Of a DNA stretch of 64,000 nt, positions 39,684-49,378 are shown one piece after another. This DNA comes from a gamma proteobacterium symbiont of Ctena orbiculata. Lineage in GTDB: Bacteria; Pseudomonadota; Gammaproteobacteria; Chromatiales; Chromatiaceae. The translations under genes were made by a program, and so were the position numbers. The notes under the pieces are model-generated. The model was not told the origin of the DNA, made no database searches, and was given only the letters and a program-made list of their open reading frames with translations. The stretch is taken from assembly GCA_003058495.1 (NCBI GenBank), contig QBVC01000022.1, forward strand, positions 1 through 64,000, written 5' to 3'. The stretch's first letter is position 1, and every line of letters begins with the position of its first letter.

Positions 39684-40427
39684 CTAACCCAGGCGGCCCT
39701 GCACATCCATCCACAATGCCTGATAGGCGCTGGCGGCAAAACAGTTGGGGGAAAATGCCTGTACCGGCATGCGATGGATACCCATTTTTTCGACGTCGCT
39801 GGCATAGGGAATCTGCGCCTTCAACAGTTCGCCGTGGGCATCGGGGAAATTCTGCATGATGTCCAGGTGCATACGCTTGCGTCGATCGACCATGGAGAAG
39901 AAAGGCATCAACTCCAATCCGGTGATGCGGTGGCCCTGCAGGAAATCGAGCAGCTGCTGATAGGTGCGCAGGGAGAGGGTGGTCGGTATCAGGGGCAACA
40001 AAAGACCCTCGGCGGCGCGAAAGATGTTCTCCGACACCAGCGAAATACTCGGCGGGCAGTCGAGAAAGACATAGTCATAGGCCCTGGAGAGGGGGCGCAG
40101 CAGTTTAAGCAGCTGCTTGGTGGGCTTTTTCGCATCCTCCAGACGAAGATCCATGTTGCGGTAGGAAAAATCGGCGGGAAGCATATCGAGGTTGTCGAAA
40201 TCGGTAGCCTTGACCACATCATCCAGATCGATCTTTCCCGCCAGGAGCTTCTTGCTCTTCTTCACTTTCGGCTGGATACGAAAATAGAATGTGGCGGCTG
40301 CCTGGGGATCCAGATCCCATATCAGGGTGCGGTAACCCTGTCTTGCGGCTAGATAGGAGAGGTTGACCGCAGTCGCCGTCTTACCAACCCCGCCCTTGAT
40401 GTTGTAGACACCAATGATGTGCATCAT
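39684..40427 (-). CDS. ParA/MinD-family ATPase
   Basis: The deviant Walker A motif is KGGVGKTATAVN, with DLDPQAAATFYF following and FLDCPPSISLVS as the switch region. The length of 247 residues fits. Its ATG overlaps the stop of the CHAD gene (ATGA), so the two are translationally coupled. No parB gene lies nearby, which suggests a role in positioning something other than the chromosome, though this is inference. Confidence 0.9.
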   Translation of the reverse strand: MMHIIGVYNIKGGVGKTATAVNLSYLAARQGYRTLIWDLDPQAAATFYFRIQPKVKKSKKLLAGKIDLDDVVKATDFDNLDMLPADFSYRNMDLRLEDAKKPTKQLLKLLRPLSRAYDYVFLDCPPSISLVSENIFRAAEGLLLPLIPTTLSLRTYQQLLDFLQGHRITGLELMPFFSMVDRRKRMHLDIMQNFPDAHGELLKAQIPYASDVEKMGIHRMPVQAFSPNCFAASAYQALWMDVQGRLG

Positions 40428-41977
40428 GCCGCTCCAAACAGCTGTTTAAAGGCCTGTTGATTCGACTCACTGCTAAACGCTGAAAACAGCTCGACAAACT
40501 CGGCTCTCGCCTGCTGCTGCCGCTGCAGCAGCTGTCCCACCAGTATGCCCATCGCCATCAATGCGCTGGCCGGTGCGCCCTCCCTGAGCATCTGTGCGCC
40601 GAAATCCTCCAACGACTTGGCCTGGACCTCCAGATCCTGAAACTCCCCCAGATTATCGAGGATCACCTTCAATGCCTTGATCAGCCGGCGGATTGCCGGT
40701 TTCGGATAGAGGCTTTGGAAGAACTCCATCATGTAGCGCAGCTTTTTACAATCCTTGCGCAGTTCATGCAGTAGCTCCGCAGGGGTGTCTGCGCCGATGT
40801 TGCTGCCATCCTTGAGCACCCGCTTATAGAGTTTACTGATTCTCCTGTCGGCCAGCCTGGCGGTTGGCTGCATTGCATTCGGCGTTTGATCACCGCTTGC
40901 GGCGGGGGCCTCCAGCCAACTCCGCCAGCTCTTCAGCGTCTTTCTGAAGTGGGGTGAGTTTATCTTCTTTACCAACTCTGCCTGCGCCGTCTTATGGTGC
41001 TCAAGGAGGAAGCTGTGGAAGGGTTCGAGATCATCCTGGATCGCCCTCGGCAGCGATGCGCGGTAGTCGGCGTAGTTCAGCAGATAGACGTCGAGATCCC
41101 TTGTCTCACCGGTGATTTGGCCGATCCAGCCGAAGCCCTGCTTGAAGGGTTCCAGCTGCCGGGGATCGAAGACCCCCTTTATCTGGCTCATTGCCGAACG
41201 GGTGCGCCGGGTCGCCACCCGCAGGTCGTGGAGAAATTCACTATCCAGGTTTGCCCTGGTGCCTTCGATATTGGCCTCCAGGGTATCGAGCAGACTCAGC
41301 ATGATCTGCCGTGCGGTGACATGGGCGGGGGCATCGGGATCGAGCCTGAAGTTGAGCTTGGAGCTGTAGTCGCCCGGTTTGCGGCCGATCCCCTGCAGCG
41401 CGTCCTCATAGAGACTCTTTTCCGACTGCCGCAGCTTGAGCGAGGCGAGCTGACGTTTTAGTTTCTCGAACTCGCTTTCGTAACCCTTCAGCGGCAGCAG
41501 CAGGATGCGTCCCTCCAGGTCGCCCCTGTTCTTACCCTTGACCGCGCTGAATTGATTCTTCTGCAATACGACCCTGGCAACCGTCTTCTCTTCAAAATCG
41601 AGAATCCGCAGGCTGTTGCGTTGTTGATTGACATGCACCAGGGGCAGCAGGACCCGCATCTCCAATACCGGCGCCAATCGCTCCTTTAACTGGCCCTGGG
41701 GAACGGTCTCTGCAAATCCCGGGGCTGAATCGGACGACTGGCAGGTGAGTTGTCGATGGGTTCTTCGCTCCACCCAGCAGAGTCTTTTATCTTCGCCCTG
41801 TTCCTGGAACAACTCACCATCCGCCTGCCAGACCCGCCAATCATAGCTATCGAAATAGGTTTGCCTCACCTTGACCGGACCATCCTCGGAGAGGCGATTT
41901 GATTCAGAGAGTATTTTTTTAAGCCCCTCGAGTTCGAGTTCATCGGGCAGTATGTAGGTAACTGGGTGTTGTGCCAT
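40424..41977 (-). CDS. CHAD-domain protein with CYTH-like N-terminus
   Basis: Residues ~215-505 form a CHAD domain: FLHDLRVATRRTRSAMSQIK, LLHELRKDCKKLRYMMEFF and conserved basic residues that bind polyphosphate. Residues 1-205 resemble a CYTH-like triphosphate-tunnel domain but lack a clear ExExK motif. CHAD proteins locate to polyphosphate granules. The length is 517 residues. It is upstream of and coupled to the ParA gene. Confidence 0.85.
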   Translation of the reverse strand: MAQHPVTYILPDELELEGLKKILSESNRLSEDGPVKVRQTYFDSYDWRVWQADGELFQEQGEDKRLCWVERRTHRQLTCQSSDSAPGFAETVPQGQLKERLAPVLEMRVLLPLVHVNQQRNSLRILDFEEKTVARVVLQKNQFSAVKGKNRGDLEGRILLLPLKGYESEFEKLKRQLASLKLRQSEKSLYEDALQGIGRKPGDYSSKLNFRLDPDAPAHVTARQIMLSLLDTLEANIEGTRANLDSEFLHDLRVATRRTRSAMSQIKGVFDPRQLEPFKQGFGWIGQITGETRDLDVYLLNYADYRASLPRAIQDDLEPFHSFLLEHHKTAQAELVKKINSPHFRKTLKSWRSWLEAPAASGDQTPNAMQPTARLADRRISKLYKRVLKDGSNIGADTPAELLHELRKDCKKLRYMMEFFQSLYPKPAIRRLIKALKVILDNLGEFQDLEVQAKSLEDFGAQMLREGAPASALMAMGILVGQLLQRQQQARAEFVELFSAFSSESNQQAFKQLFGAA

Positions 41978-42092
41978 CTGGCAACCTCAAATTCAACAAG
42001 TCAAGAGATTAACTGACCCCGACCGATGTTACAAATACCGGTGCCAGATCCTGTTCCTATCACCTCCTACTACTCCGCGACAATGAGCATTG

Positions 42093-44756
42093 TCATTCAC
42101 TGCCATCAACATCGGCCAGCGATTTACTAGCGATCTCGTAGACATCCTTCGAGATATCGGAGGCCGAAAGGACGCGCTCGAACTGTTCGCGCATCAAGGC
42201 CTGGCGCTGCGCGTCGTAGCGCCGCCAGCGGCTCATGATGCGCATCATGCGCGCGGCAATCTGGGGATTCAGCCTGTCGAGGGCAATCACCTGATCGGTG
42301 AGGAATGCGTAACCGGAACCGTCAGCCCTGTGAAACGCGTTGATATTGATCCCGCAGAAGACACCGACGAGACTTCGCACCTTGTTCGGATTGCGCAGCG
42401 AAAAGGCGGGATGATTCATCAACGCCTTCACCCGCCTCAGGGTCCCGGGAAGGCGGGAACTCGCCTGCACTGAAAACCACTTATCCATGACCAGGGGTTC
42501 GCCGCGCCACTGCTTCTCGAAGGCGGCGAGGGCCAGTTCCCGCTGCGGGCAGTCGGTGTTGGCGAGGCAGCTGAGGGCCGCCATCACGTCCGTCATGTTG
42601 TCCGCCTGCTGAAACTGCGCATAACAGAGTTGATGGAGCTCCGCATCGGGCAGATGCATAAGATAGTCGAGCACCAGATTTCTCAGCCTGCGACGGGCTA
42701 TCGATGCGGGTGTAATGTCATAGGGCGATTGAGCGCCATTGCGCCGATAGACGGTTAACAGGATCGGGCGCATTCGACTTGCCAGGGCCTGCTTCAGCCA
42801 CTCCCTGACATGGTGTATCCCCTCGACATCGACAACCTCCATCTGGTCACCCAGGGTGGACTCGCCGGGAAGCCTGAGCAGCTCGCTCAGCAGCGCCTTG
42901 TCTGAAGATTCGTCGGACAGGGCCGACTCGAAGGCCTGCGCCAGGCCCTCGGCCAGGACCAGGGATCTGCCCGCTCGATAGTCGGCCACCAGGTTGAGCA
43001 GCGTCCGCAGCGCGAGGGCCTGCGAGGCATCCCAGCGATTGAAGGCATCACCGTCCCTGGCGATGAGAAACATGAGCTCCTCGTCGCTGGCCCGGTAGCG
43101 CAGCTTCACCGGCGCCGAGAATCCCCGCAACAGCGAGGGTACCGGCCTTTCCCCCAGGCCGACAAAGGTGAAATCCTGCTCGGCCTGGGTCAGCTCCAGC
43201 AGACGCCTCGTTCCCTGCGGCTCCGTCTCATGGTGCAACTGCAGGGGAAGCTCGTCACCCCGCCGGTCCAACAATGCGACCTCGATCGGAATATGGAAGG
43301 GTTCTTTGTCCTGCTGTCCGGGGGTGTCCGGGCAGTGCTGACGGAAAGCGAAGCTGAAGCTGCCCTGCTGCGCGTCATACTCGGCGTTCACCTCGACCAC
43401 CGGAGTGCCCGACTGACTGTACCAGAGACGAAACTGCTCGAGGCTGCGTCCGCTGACATCCTCCATGCACCGAATAAAGTCGTCGGTGGTGACGGCCTCG
43501 CCATCGTGGCGTTCGAAATAGAGATCCGTCGCCTCCCTGTAGCGGGCGGGACCGAGCAGCTTCGCCTGCATACGCACCACTTCAGCCCCCTTCTCATAGA
43601 CCGTCACGGTGTAGAAATTGTTGATCTCCATGTAGCTGTCGGGACGCACCGGATGCGCCATTGGGCCGGCATCTTCAGCGAATTGATGGCTGCGCAGCAG
43701 GCGCACGTCATCGATCCGCTTGACCCCGCGCGAGCCCATATCCGCGGAGAACTCCTGATCGCGGAAGACGGTCAATCCCTCTTTGAGACTGAGCTGAAAC
43801 CAATCGCGGCAGGTGATCCGGTTACCGGTCCAGTTATGAAAATATTCATGGGCGATGACGCCCTCGATTCCCTGATAGTCGTTGTCAGTCGCGGTGTCGG
43901 CGCGGGCCAGCACATATTTGGAGTTGAAGATATTGAGTCCCTTGTTCTCCATCGCACCCATGTTGAAATCGTTGACCGCGACGATCATGTAGATATCCAG
44001 GTCGTACTCGCGGCCATACTGTTCCTCGTCCCAGGCCATGGCCCGCTTCAATGAGTTCATGGCATGATCGCACCGATCGATGTTTTCCGCTTCCACATAG
44101 ATCCTCAGCTCGACCTCCCTGCCCGAGCGGGTGGTATAGCGATCCTGTTGATAGAGCAGATCACCCGCAACCATGGCAAACAGGTAGCAGGGCTTTGGAA
44201 AGGGATCCTGCCAACGCACCAGATGGCGTCCATCCTCCAGTTCCCTCTCCTCGATAGGGTTGCCGTTCGAGAGCAGCACGGGTGACTCTGCCTTGCTGGC
44301 GATGATGGTGGTTGTAAACCGCGCCATCACATCGGGGCGATCGAGATAGTAGGTGATACGGCGGAAGCCCTCCGCCTCGCACTGGGTGCAGTAGAGGCCG
44401 CCGGAGCGATAGAGCCCTTCCAGTGCGGTATTCCGCTCTGGATAGATGATGACCTGGGTGGTGAGGGTAAATCGATCCGGCACATCATGGATGGTCAATG
44501 ATCCCTCATCACATTCATAGGCATCCTTGTCGAGGGGTTGCTGTTCCAGCTGGACGGCCTGCAACTCCAGCTCCTCGCCATCCAGAATCAACGGTGGTTT
44601 GACCGCTTCGCTGGCCGGATTTCTGCGTATCTGCAGGCGGCTGGTCACCCGGGTCGACTCGGGCAGCAGTTCGAAAACCAGCTCCACATCATCCACCAGG
44701 TAGTCCGGTGGGCGATAGTCCTTCAAGTAGATGGTTTTGGCATTTTTTGTTCGCAT
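42093..44756 (-). CDS. pepN: Aminopeptidase N (M1)
   Basis: This M1 zinc aminopeptidase has the GAMEN-type motif MGAMENKGLNIFNSKY and the zinc site HEYFHNWTGNR with a downstream glutamate in LKEGLTVFRDQEF. The length of 887 residues fits gammaproteobacterial PepN. ATG is preceded by AGGTAGG. It acts in cytoplasmic peptide turnover. Confidence 0.97.
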   Translation of the reverse strand: MRTKNAKTIYLKDYRPPDYLVDDVELVFELLPESTRVTSRLQIRRNPASEAVKPPLILDGEELELQAVQLEQQPLDKDAYECDEGSLTIHDVPDRFTLTTQVIIYPERNTALEGLYRSGGLYCTQCEAEGFRRITYYLDRPDVMARFTTTIIASKAESPVLLSNGNPIEERELEDGRHLVRWQDPFPKPCYLFAMVAGDLLYQQDRYTTRSGREVELRIYVEAENIDRCDHAMNSLKRAMAWDEEQYGREYDLDIYMIVAVNDFNMGAMENKGLNIFNSKYVLARADTATDNDYQGIEGVIAHEYFHNWTGNRITCRDWFQLSLKEGLTVFRDQEFSADMGSRGVKRIDDVRLLRSHQFAEDAGPMAHPVRPDSYMEINNFYTVTVYEKGAEVVRMQAKLLGPARYREATDLYFERHDGEAVTTDDFIRCMEDVSGRSLEQFRLWYSQSGTPVVEVNAEYDAQQGSFSFAFRQHCPDTPGQQDKEPFHIPIEVALLDRRGDELPLQLHHETEPQGTRRLLELTQAEQDFTFVGLGERPVPSLLRGFSAPVKLRYRASDEELMFLIARDGDAFNRWDASQALALRTLLNLVADYRAGRSLVLAEGLAQAFESALSDESSDKALLSELLRLPGESTLGDQMEVVDVEGIHHVREWLKQALASRMRPILLTVYRRNGAQSPYDITPASIARRRLRNLVLDYLMHLPDAELHQLCYAQFQQADNMTDVMAALSCLANTDCPQRELALAAFEKQWRGEPLVMDKWFSVQASSRLPGTLRRVKALMNHPAFSLRNPNKVRSLVGVFCGININAFHRADGSGYAFLTDQVIALDRLNPQIAARMMRIMSRWRRYDAQRQALMREQFERVLSASDISKDVYEIASKSLADVDGSE

Positions 44757-45158
44757 AGTTCCTACCTAAATCAATGGAGCGGGCAATTCAATTCCATTCT
44801 CCTCCTCGCCTGTATGACGATAAACACTGAGTATTTACCAGAATTCAAGGAGTTGGTTGGATACCCTCAGATTCTGACGCATTTCGGAAACCGCTCCGGA
44901 TCCAGGAGACGCCATCAGCTGAAATCGCACCGAGGTTCCATCCCCCCTGGCGCATCGGTTTGTTGCCGGGTGACGCTATACTGATCTGCTAACTTAATAA
45001 GGATAAAATAGAATATAGCAACGGCCCATGTCCGCAGCCTAGCTCATCGAGCTGAGCCGGCAACATGGAACACTGTGCATTGGAATTGCTTATTTCCTTT
45101 GTTTACAAACAGTTAGATATACTATAATTCCTAACAGATTGGTGAGGAACCCCCTTTT
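44757..45158. other. Intergenic region with grxC promoter
   Basis: These 402 bases separate the divergent pepN and grxC genes and hold no supported gene. The right end carries a sigma-70-like promoter, listed separately. Confidence 0.5.
45099..45128 (+). promoter_or_regulatory. Sigma-70-like promoter of grxC-hslR
   Basis: TTGTTT at 45099-45104 and a perfect TATAAT at 45123-45128 are spaced by 18 bases. Transcription would start about 25 bases before the grxC ATG. Confidence 0.55.
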
Positions 45159-45422
45159 ATGCCAAATGTCGTCATGTATTCAACCGCAATTTGCCCCTAT
45201 TGCGTCCGCGCCAAGCACCTGCTTGAAAACAAGGGCGTAAGCTTCGAGGAGATTCGCATCGAACACAATCAGGAGGTGATGCAGGAGATGATGCGCCGCA
45301 GCAACCGGCACACCGTGCCACAGATTTTTATCGACGACTATCATGTGGGGGGCTACGACGACCTCGCCTCGCTCGAGATGTCGGGTCAACTCGACCGCCT
45401 ACTGGGCAGAGCAGGGGTATGA
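45159..45422 (+). CDS. grxC: Glutaredoxin 3
   Basis: This small thiol-disulfide oxidoreductase uses glutathione. The active site CPYC is at residues 12-15, and the cis-proline TVPQIFID and GGYDDLASLE follow. The length of 87 residues is standard. Its stop overlaps the hslR start as ATGA. Confidence 0.96.
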   Translation: MPNVVMYSTAICPYCVRAKHLLENKGVSFEEIRIEHNQEVMQEMMRRSNRHTVPQIFIDDYHVGGYDDLASLEMSGQLDRLLGRAGV

Positions 45423-45829
45423 ACCGAGCTACTGAAAAAATTGAAGAAAAAGTTCGCCTGGACAGGTGGTTATGGGCGGCGCGCTTTTTCAAGACCCGAC
45501 AGATCGCCGCCGAGGCCATCAACGGCGGCAAGGTACATCTCAACGGCCAGCGAACCAAACCCGGAAAGGAGATCAAGGCGGGGTCGCAGTTGCGTATCCA
45601 CAAGGGTGCTCTGGAGTGGGAGATCACGGTGCGGGTGCCGGCGACCAAGCGGAGGCCGGCATCCGAGGCCCGCGGTTTCTACGACGAATCCCCCGCGAGT
45701 GCCGAACGGCGGGAGCGATTGATTGAGGCACTGCGGCTGGAGCGGTCGATGGCACCGCGTATCGCCCAGGGAAGACCCAATAAAAGGGATCGTCGCATGA
45801 TTCACCGTTTCACGGGTAAATCGAGCTGA
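45419..45829 (+). CDS. hslR: S4-domain RNA-binding protein Hsp15
   Basis: Hsp15 binds stalled 50S ribosomal subunits that carry peptidyl-tRNA. The S4 domain VRLDRWLWAARFFKTRQIAA and the later VHLNGQRTKPGKEIKAG, followed by a basic tail (GRPNKRDRRMIHRF), are typical. The length of 136 residues fits. The start overlaps grxC and the stop overlaps the next gene (TGATG). Confidence 0.95.
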   Translation: MNRATEKIEEKVRLDRWLWAARFFKTRQIAAEAINGGKVHLNGQRTKPGKEIKAGSQLRIHKGALEWEITVRVPATKRRPASEARGFYDESPASAERRERLIEALRLERSMAPRIAQGRPNKRDRRMIHRFTGKSS

Positions 45830-46284
45830 TGGACCAGGATGCCTTTCGTCGCACCTACCGGGAGATGAATGAGCGTATCTGCGCTTATGAAAAAAGCATC
45901 CTCTCGCGGCATTGCGGCTGCTCTCAATCGAAGAAGCTCTGCATCGCGGAGCGTGAGGGGGTCCACTGCGTATCCGATGAAGCACTGCAGCAGTGTTTGG
46001 AACTGCTCGACAACCTCCGCCACCAGGCCCGGTTTGCCCTCAAGTCGAACGACGACAGTTCGGTGCTGCCCCATGGCAAGGCGATGCGGCTCCAGGTGGG
46101 TGGGCTGCGCGGTCTCTTCTCCGCGATCTACCCGGAACAACCGATACCGGAATTGATCGATGATGTATTCGATCTGATCAACCGCGCGACCGCGGCCTAC
46201 GGCAAACTGGAAAATCTGCCCTTCCAGACCCTCATTCAACAGGTCTCCGCCTATAAAGGCAGGCAACGGGGAATCAACCGGTAG
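45829..46284 (+). CDS. Conserved protein with cysteine cluster, unknown function
   Basis: The N-terminal segment HCGCSQSKKLCIAEREGVHC has four cysteines that could bind zinc or an iron-sulfur cluster. The remainder is helical, with QVGGLRGLFSAIYPE as a recognisable stretch. The length is 151 residues and no signal peptide is seen. It is translationally coupled to hslR and ends 10 bases from the convergent dsrS. I do not recognise its family. Confidence 0.75.
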   Translation: MDQDAFRRTYREMNERICAYEKSILSRHCGCSQSKKLCIAEREGVHCVSDEALQQCLELLDNLRHQARFALKSNDDSSVLPHGKAMRLQVGGLRGLFSAIYPEQPIPELIDDVFDLINRATAAYGKLENLPFQTLIQQVSAYKGRQRGINR

Positions 46285-46293
46285 CCCCGCTCC

Positions 46294-47400
46294 CTAGGCG
46301 CCCTGCAGAAGCCCGAGATAGCGTTTCAACGGTTCGAATACCGGTTCCAATTTCCTGCGCATCAACGACCCGATCGCATCCGTATTGCGCAAAACCGGTC
46401 TCACCACCCCGTATCCCAGACCGGACAGCAGATAGAGGGTACGCAACTCTGATTCTCGCTGGCCGGCCGCCTCGCGACAGGCCAGGAACGGCTCGCTATC
46501 AAGGTCATCCGCTTGCCGTTGCAGGGCCTCCAGGGTCAAATCGGGATCACCGCCCGGCCGCAGGGATTGGAGATAGTCGCGCACCACATCCAACAGGGTC
46601 GTCACCACATCCTGATTGGCCGGCCTCTCCATGACCTGCAACAGGGTGGCGATGTATGCCTGTCCCGCTGCCGAGTGAATCCGCAACAGCTGCCTGGCGA
46701 AGGGATTACCCTGTTCAGACAAGAGTGCCAGCGCACTCGACTCCTGATCGGTCAACGGCCAGGAGGCGGACTGCAGCGGCAGATCGTCCGGCGACGCGGC
46801 GAGAAAGCCGAGACAGTAGGTCGGCCTGCGTTGGCTGCGCCGCCAGAGACCGGCCCTCTCCTCTGCTCCGATCAAGCCGGGCTGCAATACCAGGCGCAGG
46901 CTTTCGATGATCACCATCGGTTCCGTCTCAAACGGCAGATAGTCGACCAGAAACCTGGCCAGTACAGGCCCCATGCTGCCGTTCACGACCTGAGGATTGT
47001 CGAGCATGCGACGCGCATTGTCGGGATCCTCGCTGATCCACCAGGCACGCCTGGCCAACTCATCGGTGATACCCTTGGCACAGGTAAAGGCAACCACCGC
47101 TTCTGGTTCGCCCAACAGCAGCAGCTGCTCCAGATTCTCATCCCGGGTCTGCCCCATGCGGCTCCAGCGCTTGAGATAGACCGGATAGCCGCCCGGAGAG
47201 CCCTGCACATGGCCGGAAAGGACTTCGCGCACCCGGCGCAGATAGAGGTCGTCGCGGCAATTCGGCTTGAGGGTTATTCTGGATTCCCCCTTGGCGGACA
47301 AGCCGTGGAGGGTCATGCTGGATTCGTCGATGCGTATCGCCTGGGGTTTATTCGCCAGCAATACATTCAGGCGCAGCGCATCTTCACTGGTCAGATCCAT
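46294..47400 (-). CDS. dsrS: DsrS, sulfur-oxidation operon protein
   Basis: The 368-residue protein lies at the end of the dsr operon, just where dsrS is found in Allochromatium vinosum. It is soluble and helical; SEDALRLNVLLANKPQAIRID, LNVLLANKPQAI and LLLGEPEAVVAF are recognisable. The molecular function is unknown; in A. vinosum it was reported to affect dsr gene expression rather than to be essential. Confidence 0.9.
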   Translation of the reverse strand: MDLTSEDALRLNVLLANKPQAIRIDESSMTLHGLSAKGESRITLKPNCRDDLYLRRVREVLSGHVQGSPGGYPVYLKRWSRMGQTRDENLEQLLLLGEPEAVVAFTCAKGITDELARRAWWISEDPDNARRMLDNPQVVNGSMGPVLARFLVDYLPFETEPMVIIESLRLVLQPGLIGAEERAGLWRRSQRRPTYCLGFLAASPDDLPLQSASWPLTDQESSALALLSEQGNPFARQLLRIHSAAGQAYIATLLQVMERPANQDVVTTLLDVVRDYLQSLRPGGDPDLTLEALQRQADDLDSEPFLACREAAGQRESELRTLYLLSGLGYGVVRPVLRNTDAIGSLMRRKLEPVFEPLKRYLGLLQGA

Positions 47401-47472
47401 GTCAGCCGGGGCATCCCGTCTCGTTCAATGGGAACAGGGGTCTGGTAGCGGATCGTGTCAGGCTGAAGCTAT

Positions 47473-47793
47473 CTATTGGACCGGCTCTTTCGGAGGGGTG
47501 TAGTTACTGTCTTTTGGATTGATGAATATGAACTGGCTTTCACCGTCATCCAGTTCCGTGAAATCCATGGTTGTCTCGTCCAACAGGGAGAAATATTCAG
47601 GCTCCATGATGATGCTGACGCCTTCAGAGTCAAACTGGATATCATCATCCTTGGCATCATCAAATCCCATCAGGTAGTCAAATGAGCCGTCCTCTTTCTT
47701 TTGTGCGGCAAAACGCAAGGCCATGCCTTCGGTACCACCCATCTTGGCTGCCTGCTGAATCTGTTGCGCTGCTCGAGGTGTAATCTTAAACAT
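47473..47793 (-). CDS. dsrR: DsrR, IscA-fold protein without cysteines
   Basis: The protein has the A-type carrier fold (FKITPRAAQQIQQAAK, GMALRFAAQ, FINPKDSNY) but lacks all the cysteines that would bind an iron-sulfur cluster, as known for DsrR. In A. vinosum it acts after transcription to support dsr gene expression. The length is 106 residues. It lies between dsrN and dsrS as expected. Confidence 0.94.
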   Translation of the reverse strand: MFKITPRAAQQIQQAAKMGGTEGMALRFAAQKKEDGSFDYLMGFDDAKDDDIQFDSEGVSIIMEPEYFSLLDETTMDFTELDDGESQFIFINPKDSNYTPPKEPVQ

Positions 47794-47835
47794 CTGTCAC
47801 CTGTTAACGATTGCAGTTACAGTGGTTTTTCCCAG

Positions 47836-49233
47836 CTATCCTTGCGCATCGGTTTTACATCCATCCACGAGTGCCACAAAGCGCTCGACCCAATCATTAC
47901 CGCCTGCATTTCTCATATGGGTATAACTCGCCAACATGTTCTTATAGGTATAACCGTCAAACTTCCCGTTGATGCCGTACCCGCGCTCGACCCGATAGAC
48001 AAAGTCGTTTTCATCGCACTCGAACGACTCCAGCGATGAGTAGTGAAACTCATGGGCGTGGATCACCCGCTCTGACGGCTCACCACTCAATTTGGGCCAG
48101 GGCCCCCTGCCGGTGTCGCGCAGCCGCACATATCCCCGGCCCTGGGGTTTCTCATACATCCGGGTATCCGCCGGTATCACACCAACCATTCTACATTTTT
48201 TGGCGTCCCAGGTAAGGCTCCGGGTCAGATAAATCAAACCGCCGCACTCGGCATAGACCGGCCCCCCCTGCTCCACGTAGGCCCTGATCGCATCCTGCAT
48301 GGAACGGTTTGCCTGGAGTGCCTCCATGGCCATCTCCGGAAACCCCCCGCCTAGAAAAAGACCATCGATTTCAGGCAGTTCCTTGTCGTTCAAGGTGTCG
48401 ATTTCAAGCAATTCCACACCCAGGGCACGAAATCTGTCCAGATCGTCCGGATAGTAGAATCCGAACGCCCGATCCCGGGCGATAGCGATTCTAAGTCGAT
48501 TTTGCGGCATGAAATAGGCGGAAGATCTTGTGGTAATGGCTGGAGGCGGCGAGGCTTTCGCGGCGATTTCCATCACTTTGTCGATATCGATATGCTGCTC
48601 GACGCTATCCGCCAGCAAGCGGATGATCCGTTCCGATTGCTCACTTTCATTGCTCGGGATCAAGCCCAGGTGCCGCTCGTCGATCCGCAGCCGGTTGTCC
48701 GCCTGGACAGCACCGAGTACCGGGATATCGGTATAGTGCTCGACCACCTGAATCAGCTTCGATTGGTGTCTGGCCCCGCCAACCTGATTGAGGATGACGC
48801 CCGCGATATCGAGATCCGGGTCGAAGGCCTGATACCCCAACAACAGCGGAGCTATACCCCTTGTCATTCCGCGGCAGTTGATTACCAGGATCACCGGAAT
48901 ACCCAGGAAGGCGGCCATCGCGGCATTGCTGTTCGAACCCTCGATATCCACGCCGTCGTACAGCCCCTTGTTGCCCTCGATCAAGGCCATTTCCCTGGCG
49001 TTCATATGGGCGGCGTAGTTTTGCAGAATCTCATCTCTGCTCTGGGTGTAAAAATCGAGGTTGTAGCAGGCCCTGTCCGATGCGGCAGCGAGCCACAACG
49101 GATCGATGTAGTCCGGCCCCTTCTTGAATGGCTGCAGATCGATGCCGCGCTCTATCAAGGCGCGCACAAGACCAATCGCCAGGGTTGTCTTGCCGGATGA
49201 CTTATGGGCGGCTGATAGGTAGATCGCTGACAC
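47836..49233 (-). CDS. dsrN: DsrN, sirohydrochlorin/cobyrinate amidase-like protein
   Basis: DsrN amidates sirohaem to the form used by DsrAB. The N-terminal P-loop domain AAHKSSGKTTLAIGLVRALI and the C-terminal GATase domain with the nucleophile in YAECGGLIYL match the CbiA/CobB family. The length of 465 residues fits. The start is GTG with a weak ribosome site. A hairpin lies between dsrP and this gene. Confidence 0.96.
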   Translation of the reverse strand: MSAIYLSAAHKSSGKTTLAIGLVRALIERGIDLQPFKKGPDYIDPLWLAAASDRACYNLDFYTQSRDEILQNYAAHMNAREMALIEGNKGLYDGVDIEGSNSNAAMAAFLGIPVILVINCRGMTRGIAPLLLGYQAFDPDLDIAGVILNQVGGARHQSKLIQVVEHYTDIPVLGAVQADNRLRIDERHLGLIPSNESEQSERIIRLLADSVEQHIDIDKVMEIAAKASPPPAITTRSSAYFMPQNRLRIAIARDRAFGFYYPDDLDRFRALGVELLEIDTLNDKELPEIDGLFLGGGFPEMAMEALQANRSMQDAIRAYVEQGGPVYAECGGLIYLTRSLTWDAKKCRMVGVIPADTRMYEKPQGRGYVRLRDTGRGPWPKLSGEPSERVIHAHEFHYSSLESFECDENDFVYRVERGYGINGKFDGYTYKNMLASYTHMRNAGGNDWVERFVALVDGCKTDAQG

Positions 49234-49320
49234 GGAATACCATCGACAATGGAGTAAATCTGATCATCTGCAACGGTGCGGGGCAATCCCTCACTGGGAC
49301 CATCCTACCCTGTAGAAAAT

Positions 49321-49353
49321 AAATCCACCACCGACTGGCGCGATGGTGGATTT
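49321..49353 (-). promoter_or_regulatory. Hairpin between dsrP and dsrN
   Basis: Ten-base arms AAATCCACCA and TGGTGGATTT flank a 13-base loop. On the minus strand the stem is followed by GGATTTATTTTC, a poor T run. It may weaken or process the transcript before dsrNRS. Confidence 0.5.
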
Positions 49354-49378
49354 TTCAGAGACGCTTCCGCGGCGAGGT

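Noticed and set aside
47473-47793. IscA-type iron-sulfur carrier
   Set aside because: The fold fits, but the cluster cysteines are absent and the position is that of dsrR.
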